Positions 15,761 through 24,900 of a DNA stretch of 46,053 bases are shown here, piece by piece. Position 1 is the first letter of the stretch; the number at the start of each line of letters is the position of its first letter. Origin of the DNA: Bacteroides sp. (GTDB lineage Bacteria; Bacteroidota; Bacteroidia; Bacteroidales; SM23-62); assembly GCA_011053095.1 (NCBI GenBank), contig DRHS01000235.1, forward strand, positions 1-46,053, given 5' to 3'. A model generated the notes under the pieces. That model searched no databases. It was not told the DNA's origin and saw only the letters and a program-made list of their open reading frames with translations. A program made the position numbers and the translations under genes.

Positions 15761-18139
15761 TCATTCATATCTCAGAGCATCAGCAGGGTTGGTAAGAGCC
15801 GCCCGACCAGCCTGGTAAGAAACAGTAAGTAAGGCGATGAGCAGGGCAGCCATACTTGCCGCAGCAAATATCCACCAGTCCATATCTGTACGATATTCGA
15901 AGTTTTTAAGAAAAATGTTTTTCATGACATACCATGCTGCCGGGATGGCAATAAGGCATGAGATCAGGACAAGCAGGGTAAACTCCCTGGATAGCAGCAA
16001 AATGACGGAACTGACACGAGATCCCATTACTTTTCTCACCCCGATCTCATGGGTCCGCTGTTCCGCTGTGAAGGACGCCAGTCCAAACAATCCCAGACAT
16101 GCAATCATGATCGCCAGGATAGTGAAGTATTTCAGAAGATTCCCGAGACGTTCTTCTGTTCGGTACATTTTGTCAAGTTCTTCGTCGACAAACTGATATT
16201 CGAAAGGGTATCCGGGAATTAATTCATTCCAGGTTTTTTCGATACCCTCCATTGTTTTTGAGATATCACCCGGGGCAATGCGCACAATTATATAGCTCAT
16301 CCAGAATTCGACGTCTGCAGTGATAATAAGCAATGGTTCGATTTTAGTCCTGACCGAGTGGTAGTGCCAGTCCCTCATTACTCCTATCACCCTGCCATGG
16401 ATATTCCAGATGGAAAAGGAGCGGCCAACCGGATCTTCTACGCCCATTATCCTGGCAAGAGATTCATTGATCATGAAATTGGCTGTGGTATCATGATACA
16501 GGTCACCCGGAAACTCTTTCGAAAATGTTCTCCCTTCAGCCATTTTAATGTCCATCGTCTCGATATAGTCAAAATCCACAGGGTTGGTACCAATCAACAC
16601 CTCAAGTTCAGGATCTTTGCCTTCCCAGTCAGCTCCCCCTGAATTGCTGCCAATATTATGGGGCTCGTGTGCACTTGCAGTTACATTCAACACATTCGGA
16701 TCTCGTACAAGCTCATTCTTCAGAGTATAATAGCTATCCTTAATGTCTCCCCGCATACGGATTGAGAACAGGTGTTCCTTATCATAGCCCAGGTCCTTGC
16801 TCTTCATATAATTCAATTGTTTATAAACAACAATGGTACCGATAATAAGAAAAACAGAAAGAGTAAACTGGATCACAACGAGGATCTTTCGCATCCTGCC
16901 ACTTTTCATTCCAGAGCTGAGATCACCTTTGAGTACTTTTATGGGCTTGAATGCGGACAGGTATAGCGCCGGATAAATTCCCGAGACAAATCCCGCAACA
17001 AAGGTCACCAGTATCATAGAAACAATGAATCGAAGACTTAGCAGGCTGTGAAAATTAAGCTCCTTACCTGAGATAGTATTAAAAACCGGAAGTATGGACG
17101 ATACAATGAGGAGGGCAAAAACAAGGCTTATAAAGGCAAGAAGGACAGATTCCCCGAAGAATTGAACAATGATGGCTCTGCGGTTTGCACCGGCAGTTTT
17201 CCTCAGGCCTATCTCCCTGGCCCGGTTGGAGGAGCGGGCGGTGGACAGGTTCATAAAGTTAATGCTGGCAATAAGCAGAACGAACACTGCAATGGCGATG
17301 AAGATGTAAACGAATACAATGGCTCCCGGATCATGCCCATAGCCACCATAGGCATGAAGATGAATGTCTGTGAATGGAGCAACCATAAACTCGGTTGTAG
17401 TATCCTCATTATGCTGCTTGACAATGCTGGTAAGTTTGCTGTTGACGGTGTCGATAATCGCATTTTCATGGAGCATTACATAGGTTGATATGGAATTGTT
17501 TCCCCAGTTTTTGCTGTACCGGCCGATTTCCTTCATAAAGCTGAAAGGCAGGAGGATCTTGAAATTAAGAATACTGTTTTTAGGGGGTGGTTCAAGTACT
17601 CCGGTTACTGTAAACTGATGCTGGTTGTTCACGGTAAGCACTTTGCCAACCGGGTTCTCATCTCCAAAATATTTTTTTGCAACCTCCGTGGTAATCACTA
17701 CAGACCAGGGCTCATCCAGAGCGGTGGAGGGATTGCCAGCAAGCAGTGAATATGTGAACATGTCGAAGAAAGTGGAGTCGACGGCTATACATCCGCCTTC
17801 ATAAAAGGATATTTCATCATGATTAAACAGCATGCCTCCGGTCCAGGTGATACGGCAGGCATCTTCGATCTCCGGGATCTCTTCTTTCCAGACGGGTCCG
17901 CTGGGCCAGGGTGTCACATTGACATGGTATATTTCACCGGAGTAAAACTGGTCCTCTTCAACCCTGAAGAGTCTGTCGGCATTCACATTGAACTTTTCAA
18001 AGCTCAGCTCGTCCTGAACCCATAGAAGGATCAGAAGGGCACATGCGAGTCCCAGGGCAAGTCCCATAATATTGATTAATGAAAATCCTTTCTGCCGGAA
18101 GATTGTCCGGATTGCTGTGATAAGATAATTGCGAAACAT
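15761..18139 (-). CDS. FtsX/MacB-type ABC transporter permease
   Basis: A 792-residue membrane protein of the large Bacteroidota permease family. Order: N-terminal transmembrane helix (about 20-42, after the typical YLITAIRTIFRQKGFSLINIMGLALGLACA), extracytoplasmic MacB_PCD domain, three helices of a first FtsX domain (about 270-420, with SNRAREIGLRKTAGA), one connecting helix (LVVIQFTLSVFLIIGTIVVY), a second extracytoplasmic domain and a second FtsX domain ending LTNPADALRYE. ATPase genes normally travel with such permeases, but none is in this window, so it is an orphan here. MacB-like proteins couple ATP hydrolysis to periplasmic work such as lipoprotein or peptide export. Substrate unknown. 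Confidence 0.9.
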   Translation of the reverse strand: MFRNYLITAIRTIFRQKGFSLINIMGLALGLACALLILLWVQDELSFEKFNVNADRLFRVEEDQFYSGEIYHVNVTPWPSGPVWKEEIPEIEDACRITWTGGMLFNHDEISFYEGGCIAVDSTFFDMFTYSLLAGNPSTALDEPWSVVITTEVAKKYFGDENPVGKVLTVNNQHQFTVTGVLEPPPKNSILNFKILLPFSFMKEIGRYSKNWGNNSISTYVMLHENAIIDTVNSKLTSIVKQHNEDTTTEFMVAPFTDIHLHAYGGYGHDPGAIVFVYIFIAIAVFVLLIASINFMNLSTARSSNRAREIGLRKTAGANRRAIIVQFFGESVLLAFISLVFALLIVSSILPVFNTISGKELNFHSLLSLRFIVSMILVTFVAGFVSGIYPALYLSAFKPIKVLKGDLSSGMKSGRMRKILVVIQFTLSVFLIIGTIVVYKQLNYMKSKDLGYDKEHLFSIRMRGDIKDSYYTLKNELVRDPNVLNVTASAHEPHNIGSNSGGADWEGKDPELEVLIGTNPVDFDYIETMDIKMAEGRTFSKEFPGDLYHDTTANFMINESLARIMGVEDPVGRSFSIWNIHGRVIGVMRDWHYHSVRTKIEPLLIITADVEFWMSYIIVRIAPGDISKTMEGIEKTWNELIPGYPFEYQFVDEELDKMYRTEERLGNLLKYFTILAIMIACLGLFGLASFTAEQRTHEIGVRKVMGSRVSSVILLLSREFTLLVLISCLIAIPAAWYVMKNIFLKNFEYRTDMDWWIFAAASMAALLIALLTVSYQAGRAALTNPADALRYE

Positions 18140-18284
18140 TAGAGATTGATTTAGTTCAAGACATCATAAAGACGATTTAATTTACAAAACATTGCAGTAC
18201 AAATTAATAACGGAGCGATTTTTGCGTTATATTGAAACATCTTAAGAGTTCGTTTTGTAAGACCCTGAACCTAATTACCAACCA

Positions 18285-19757
18285 ATGAAAAATACACTAC
18301 CCGGGGATTCGGAGATCCTTCAGTACCTGTATAAAGATGGCGGAGTGAGAGGAGAGAAGGTGGCCATGCGTTTCCGCTGGTTTCTTGCCTTTCTTGTCCT
18401 GGCACTGATTATCGTTATGTATATAAAGGGACAAACCCGGGAGGCTTCCTGGTCCCTTATTCCCGTAAGCATATATGTTTTCTATAACATTTTCCTGATC
18501 TTTTTATTCAGAAAGGGTAAGGTCGGTTATTGGGTGAGATATGTATCTGTAATTGTAGATGTGGGGGTACTGACCCTGCATATTTTTGTCTACTCCACTT
18601 TTTTCAGTGAGATAGCAGTAGCTGTAACTGCTTCAATCTATATATATTTCATCCTGCTATTCCTGTCCGTATTACGCTATGACCGCAAACTGGTGATTTT
18701 TGCCACCGTTTTTGTGATCTTCTGTTTTAACCTGAATTACTACCTGAGAATAGACAGCATAGACCCGGAATTAATCAGCCAGGTTGTGTCTGCGGATAAA
18801 GCAGGACATTTCTACAAGAGCATGTATATGGTGCTTTTCGGGATTATGCTTCTTCATATACCACGTCTGGTTACAGAACTGATCAGCCGGCAGGAGAGGG
18901 TCCTTGCCGATAAAAAGGAATCTGAAATCAAACTGGCAGTTGAAAAGATGGAGAAACAGTTTCTGGGTGACCGTCTTGAATTTGAGAAAGACGCGAACGC
19001 AGAACTGGCCGGACAAAAAAAACAGATTGAACTGCAAAACCATGAACTTCAGCAATTGCTTTCTGCCCGGGAAAAACTACAAACCGTCATCAGCCATGAT
19101 CTCAGGAATCCATTTACGGTGATACAATCTCTCACTGAATCCCTCAATGAAAACCTTGAGAACATGGATGAACAGGATGCAAAGAGGGCTGTGCAAACGA
19201 TTCATGATACCAATAAAAGGGGACTCTATCTGCTAGATAACCTTTTGAACTGGACCCGGCTGCAGACGGGTAAGTTGAGGGTTGACAGCACGTCGATACC
19301 GGTATATGCTGTGGTACAACGTGAAATGGAGTATTTTGAAACTCTCAGCAATGACAAGAAGGTGAAGATCCGTAATGAGGTCATACCTTCACTTTCTCTT
19401 TATTGTGATATGGATATGTTTCGTACCATGCTCAGGAATATTGTATCCAATGCTTTGAAATTTACCCCTGAAGGGGGAAACGTGAGGTTCTCAGGGAATA
19501 CCAAAGATGGAACTACAACCTTATGCATAGAAGATAACGGTGTAGGCATCAGTGGCAATAACCTGAAGCGGCTGCTTAGATTTGATGAGAGTTTTTCTAC
19601 CCCTGGAACAGAGAATGAAAAAGGTTCCGGCCTGGGATTTTCTCTGATAAAGGAGTTCGTTGATATGAACAAGGGTACGTTTACAGTTCAGAGTGAAGAA
19701 GGAAAGGGCACCGAGGTCTGCCTCACATTTCCTGAGAGTCCCCCGGGAAATAAATAA
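18285..19757 (+). CDS. Membrane sensor histidine kinase
   Basis: A 490-residue protein with about six transmembrane helices in the first 195 residues (for example 32-47, 60-75, 87-103, 110-130, 136-152 and 180-195). A coiled coil follows (about 200-265), then a HisKA domain with the phospho-acceptor His271 in VISHDLRNPF. The HATPase domain has N-box LRNIVSNALKF, G1 IEDNGVGI and G2 EKGSGLGFSLIKEF. There is no receiver domain and no adjacent response regulator, so the partner is elsewhere. The membrane part shows no named sensory domain. It is transcribed away from the ABC permease, with 145 bases between the starts, and is followed 39 bases later by aat. Confidence 0.92.
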   Translation: MKNTLPGDSEILQYLYKDGGVRGEKVAMRFRWFLAFLVLALIIVMYIKGQTREASWSLIPVSIYVFYNIFLIFLFRKGKVGYWVRYVSVIVDVGVLTLHIFVYSTFFSEIAVAVTASIYIYFILLFLSVLRYDRKLVIFATVFVIFCFNLNYYLRIDSIDPELISQVVSADKAGHFYKSMYMVLFGIMLLHIPRLVTELISRQERVLADKKESEIKLAVEKMEKQFLGDRLEFEKDANAELAGQKKQIELQNHELQQLLSAREKLQTVISHDLRNPFTVIQSLTESLNENLENMDEQDAKRAVQTIHDTNKRGLYLLDNLLNWTRLQTGKLRVDSTSIPVYAVVQREMEYFETLSNDKKVKIRNEVIPSLSLYCDMDMFRTMLRNIVSNALKFTPEGGNVRFSGNTKDGTTTLCIEDNGVGISGNNLKRLLRFDESFSTPGTENEKGSGLGFSLIKEFVDMNKGTFTVQSEEGKGTEVCLTFPESPPGNK

Positions 19758-19796
19758 AAATTTGCGATTTTTCCGGTCAACTGTTAAATTCGGGAT

Positions 19797-20477
19797 ATGG
19801 GAATGCCTGAAAATATTTTTGACCGGGATTATTTTCCGGATCCTTCCCTTGCGGGGGAAGACGGACTTCTTGCTGCCGGGGGCACTCTTGAGTCCGAAGT
19901 ACTTCTGGAGGCCTACAGCAAGGGAATATTCCCATGGTATTCTGAAAACACACCTGTTCTCTGGTGGTCACCGGATCCGAGAATGGTTTTATTTCCTGGC
20001 CGGTTCAGGATTTCAAAAAGCCTTTCCCGGACCATTCGCAATGCGGAGTTTGAAGTCCGACGTGATTCATCCTTCAATGAGGTAATTGAACATTGCGCCC
20101 GTCTGCCAAGACCTGCACAGGAAGGAACCTGGATAACCAGGGAAATGATAAGTGCGTACATCCGGCTTCATGAAGAAGGATACGCCCATAGCTTTGAAAT
20201 ATTCAAAAAGGGTAAGCTCGTTGGAGGCTTATACGGAATCTCGATGGGCAGGGCCTTCTTTGGTGAGTCCATGTTTCACCTTGAACGGGATGCTTCAAAG
20301 GTAGCACTTTACCACCTGGTTGAATTTGCAGTGGAAAAAGAATTTGATCTCATTGATGCCCAGCAGTCCACCGATCATCTTCGAAGTCTGGGTGCTGAGG
20401 AAATCACAAGAAAGAAGTTTATGGATATGTTGAAAAGGACCATGATAAAGGAGACCATTACCGGAAGTTGGAGTTAA
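19797..20477 (+). CDS. aat: Leucyl/phenylalanyl-tRNA--protein transferase
   Basis: A 226-residue protein of normal family length. The N-terminus has FPDPSLAGEDGLLAAGG and AYSKGIFPWYSE. The conserved WWSPDPRMVLFP, GTWITREMISAY (about 108-119), GGLYGISMGRAFFGESMF and IDAQQSTDHLRSLGAEEI segments are all present. The enzyme moves Leu or Phe from charged tRNA to the N-terminus of proteins with basic N-terminal residues, marking them for ClpS/ClpAP degradation (N-degron pathway). It acts in the cytoplasm. The start could be the first ATG or the third codon; both are close. It follows the histidine kinase closely but is not functionally linked to it. Confidence 0.97.
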   Translation: MGMPENIFDRDYFPDPSLAGEDGLLAAGGTLESEVLLEAYSKGIFPWYSENTPVLWWSPDPRMVLFPGRFRISKSLSRTIRNAEFEVRRDSSFNEVIEHCARLPRPAQEGTWITREMISAYIRLHEEGYAHSFEIFKKGKLVGGLYGISMGRAFFGESMFHLERDASKVALYHLVEFAVEKEFDLIDAQQSTDHLRSLGAEEITRKKFMDMLKRTMIKETITGSWS

Positions 20478-20541
20478 ACAATTGGCCCGGGACCATCTGA
20501 ATTGCTACAATTTAAAAAGTTTCACCTGATAGTCCGGCAGA

Positions 20542-21906
20542 CTAATAATAATTTACAGTCTTTACGTTAAGGAATTCCTTTATCCCGGCCTCAGATAGTT
20601 CTCTGCCATAGCCGGATGCCTTAATACCTCCGAATGGCAGTCCGGGTTCTGATTTCACCATGCCATTAACTGCAACGGTTCCGCATTCAATGCCGCGGGC
20701 CATTCGATCGGCGAGTTCCCGGTTAGCTGTCCATACAGATGCACCGAGACCAAATTTTGTATTATTTGCCATATCAAGAGCCTCCTTCTCGTTTGTAAAT
20801 CGGAAGACGGGTATTATTGGGCCAAAAAGTTCTTCATCGTTAATAGGAGCATTAATGGGCAGATCCATAATAATAGTCGGTTCCAGTATGTTACAGCCTT
20901 CATTATGTCGATTCCCTCCTGAGACAATCTTACCACCCTGGTCCAGGATATGTTGTAACTGGTCTTCAAGCTCCAGGAGAAGGTCTTTGCGGGCCAGGGG
21001 ACCGATAATTGTATCAGGGTCCATTGGGTCGCCTGCCTTCAAAGCCTCCACTTTCTTTTTGAACAGGTTCATAAAGGGATCAAATGCATCTTCCTGGATA
21101 ATAAATCTTTTGGCTGCAATACAGCTCTGTCCGTTATTCTGGAACCTGGCCATTACAGCATTTTCAGCAGCCTTTTCAAGGTCCGCATCCGAAAATACAA
21201 TATAAGGATCGCTGCCTCCCAGTTCAAGTACGGTTTTCTTGCCAATTGCCCCGGCGGTTTCAGCCACCCGGTTGCCTGCGTAATTACTGCCGGTCAGCGT
21301 AATTCCCCTGACCATATCAAACTGGATAACATAAGTGGCCTGCTCGTAATTGATGTAAAGATTCTGAAAAACACCTTCCGGCGCTCCGGCATCAAGGAAG
21401 AGTTCTTCCATGGCCCAGGCACAACGGGGAACATTGGAAGCGTGCTTCAGCAATTCTGTATTACCGGCCATAAAATTTGGTGCAAGAAACCTGAAAGTTT
21501 GCCAGTATGGGAAATTCCAGGGCATAATGGCAAATATGATCCCTAGCGGATCATATCTGACATAGCTTTCCTTTGCTGTTGATTCCAGCACACCAGGTGA
21601 AAGGAAAGCCTCTGCATTTTCAGCATAATACCTGGATACCCATGCACATTTCTTTATTTCGGCGCGGGACTGGCTGATGGGTTTTCCCATCTCCCAGGTA
21701 ATAAATGATGCATGCTTTTCCGTTTCCTTTTCCAGGAGGTCGGCTACCTTATTCAAAATGTCTGCCCGTTCAGCGATCGATGTATGACTCCATTCCCTGA
21801 AACGCTTTTCGGACAACCTGAGCTTTTCTTCAAGGACTATGTCGGAGATAAAGTCAAAGACCGCTTCTTCTTTGAGGGTGAAAGGATTGATGCTCTTGTA
21901 TGCCAT
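20542..21906 (-). CDS. NAD(P)-dependent aldehyde dehydrogenase, succinate-semialdehyde dehydrogenase-like
   Basis: A 454-residue cytoplasmic enzyme. Active-site residues are Cys262 in NNGQSCIAAKRF, Glu228 in LELGGSDPY and Asn131 in MPWNFPYWQ. The cofactor-binding GS loop reads TLTGSNYAGNRVAETAG (204-220). The short length, LLKHASNVPRCA and PFGGIKASGYGRELSEAG place it with the Sad/GabD-like group that oxidises succinate semialdehyde to succinate. Closely related enzymes accept other small aldehydes, so the substrate is not certain. It begins 25 bases after the end of the PKD-repeat gene on the same strand but is unlikely to share its function. Confidence 0.93.
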   Translation of the reverse strand: MAYKSINPFTLKEEAVFDFISDIVLEEKLRLSEKRFREWSHTSIAERADILNKVADLLEKETEKHASFITWEMGKPISQSRAEIKKCAWVSRYYAENAEAFLSPGVLESTAKESYVRYDPLGIIFAIMPWNFPYWQTFRFLAPNFMAGNTELLKHASNVPRCAWAMEELFLDAGAPEGVFQNLYINYEQATYVIQFDMVRGITLTGSNYAGNRVAETAGAIGKKTVLELGGSDPYIVFSDADLEKAAENAVMARFQNNGQSCIAAKRFIIQEDAFDPFMNLFKKKVEALKAGDPMDPDTIIGPLARKDLLLELEDQLQHILDQGGKIVSGGNRHNEGCNILEPTIIMDLPINAPINDEELFGPIIPVFRFTNEKEALDMANNTKFGLGASVWTANRELADRMARGIECGTVAVNGMVKSEPGLPFGGIKASGYGRELSEAGIKEFLNVKTVNYY

Positions 21907-21931
21907 GATATGAAGTTACAAAAAAACCGAA

Positions 21932-24900
21932 TTAACGTACAACCATCCTGGCCGTATAAACTCCTCTATCAGTTGCTAATCTCAACGTATAAATGCCACT
22001 GTCAAGTTTCGAACCATCGTATTCCATACGATATTTACCGGCAATCTGATCCTCCTTAACCAGTATATCAATCATCCTTCCAGTCTGGTCGAAGAGAACA
22101 AGGTCTACAGAGGTATTCTCCCTTAATTCGTAAACAATGAAAGTAGTATTATCGAATGGGTTAGGGTAATTACCCAGCATATTATCCCATGCTCCGTCCG
22201 GTCCGATACCTGTGTTATCAACATACCCTGCAGTTGTTACCTCCTGGCAGCTCGTGCTCTCGTCACCAGTAATTGGATTGGAGATGGTCAGGCATGCCGT
22301 GTATTTACCGGGCTGCGCGTATACATGAGTCGGATTCATTGTTGTTGTATCCGGAAGTGAACCATCACCGAAGTCCCATTTCAATTTTCCGGCATCACCA
22401 AGTGAGACACCCACAAAGTCAACAGGATAGGTGTCAGCCTTGAGGTTTGAACTGTCAACAGTATAAGAAAATGAAGTACGCAATCCCTGGTTGCCTTCCG
22501 CTACATTAAGCAGGTCGAAGTTATTGCTGGTACATTTGGTGGTTGAATTGGAAATGCTCAGCTCAACCAGATAATAGCCTGCATCGGTGTAGGTATGCTT
22601 TGGATCTGGATCCGTTGATGTTGTACCATCACCAAAGTACCACATGAATGCATCCGGATCACCGTGGGATTCCTGCACAAAAGCAACAGTTTTTGTAGTG
22701 CTGTCTACAGTAAAGAAGAAATCTGCAAAGCAATTTTCCGCCTCAGTGGTTGCCAGCTGTACAAAATCACAGAACGTATTCGGAATCCCAAAGTTATTGA
22801 CAACCGTCAGGCATACCAGGTAATATCCTCCTACTGCATATGTATTTTCCGGGTTCTGGTCAAATGAGTATTGACCATCGCCGAAGTCCCATATGTATTC
22901 AACGATCTTACCTTTGGACCGGTCGCCGAATTTGACCCCTTTTGTTGCCGGGTCGCTTACATAGCTATATCCTGCACGGCAATCCTGGCCGGCACTTCCG
23001 ATCAGTATAACCTCTTCCCAGTAATCCATACAGCCGGTTGCCTCATCGTAGGTATTTAATCCCACAGTAAAGTAACCCGGTTGTGTAAATACATGCCTGG
23101 CACCCTTCTCAGTGGAAATGGCACCATCACCAAAGAACCATAGATAATCGGTTGCAGATCCAATGGCTTCGGGTGTGAAATAAGCAACATTATCCGCGGA
23201 ATCGATGAAATAGGTAAACTTGGCAGCACATTCAACAGTACCGACCTGTATTGGGTCAAAGAAGAAATCCATGCAGAGACCATTGTCATTTATTACGGTC
23301 AGTGAGACAAAATACATCCCGGGCTTGGAATACTGGTGCTGGGGATCTTTCTCATCGGAGTAGATTCCGTCATCGAAATCCCAGAAGTAATCTGCCAGGG
23401 TACCTTTTGACTGGTTGTAGAACTGTACATTGCGGGTAGTTGCATCAACCTTATACTCAAATGCTGCACGGCAATCCACCGTACCAATTTGTATGAAATC
23501 TGCATAATGGTCATTGCAACTTGTATTCTCATCCCAGACAGATAGTACAACAAGGTAGAATCCGGGTTGTTCATATTTATGTCCCGGGTTCGTGGCAGAG
23601 GATGTGACACCATCTCCAAAGTCCCAGAAATAATCAGTGGCCTTTCCTCCCGAGCGGTTACTGAAGGTTACCGCATCATTGTCTATATCAATGAAGAATG
23701 CAAAGTCGGCCCTGAGGTTGCATTCAGCCACACCCACCGGGATTTCCATACAAACTTCTTCTGCACAGCCGGAATTCTTGTCAAATACGATCAGGCAAAC
23801 AGGATAGATCCCCGGTCCCTTATAAGTATGCTGGGGACTGCGTTCTTCTGTGAAGATACCATCACCGAAAGTCCAGTACCAGTTGGTAATACCCTCTGAG
23901 GATGCATCATTGAATATTACTGAGTTGTTGTCCGCATCAACAAAATAGCTGAAGTTGGCAAAGCAGAATGAGGAATCTTCTTCCCCGACCTGGAGCTCTG
24001 AACATTTGTAGGCAAAGCAATCGGAGGCATCGTCATAGACCGAGAGGCATATTTCATACCATCCGGGTTCGTTGTAGGCGTGGAGGGGATCCTTAAGATC
24101 CGAGAAGCTTCCGTCTCCGAAATCCCAGAACCATTCCGTGGCATTCGTCGATTGGTCCGTAAACTGCACCTTGTTTGTTGAAGTGTTAACTTTTGCTGTG
24201 AAGTCTGCTATACAGAGCTGATTTCCTGTTTCAACCTGCCTGCATACCTGGTGTGCACAATTACTGATGCTGTCATAGACGGACAGGCAGATAAAGAAAA
24301 TTCCATCGTAATCGTAGGTGTGCATCGGGCTTTGTTCCCCTGATGTAAATCCATCCCCGAACTCCCAGAACCGACCCGTTATATCACCTCTTGAAATGTC
24401 TGTCAGGTATACTGTTTTATCTACAATGGAATCGATCTGTATCTTCGCCTCACAATTGAGAACGGCATCAAGGATATAGATCATCTGGGACATGGAATTG
24501 CTGCCGCAGCCATTTGTCACGGTCAGTCTTATGGTATAATCTCCATCCCTCTCGTAGGCATGTACCGGATCTCTGAGGGTTGATGTGTTACCATCGCCGA
24601 ATTCCCAGAAATAAATGTAGTTCCCTGCATTATCTGACCAGTAATCCGCATATTCAAACTGGATGGGTTCAAGTCTGGAATAATCATACCCATCCACCCA
24701 GAAATCGGCATACGGAATATTGGTATTTCCTATTTTAACCGGTGCATCAATGGTATCAACGCGGCCGCACGCGTTGGTGGCAACAACAAATGCATCATAA
24801 TCACCAATCGCTGAATAGGTATGAACCGGATATCGTTCAGTGCTGGTAGGACTGGCATCACCGAAATCCCAGACATAGCTCAAACCGCCTGCAATTGTGA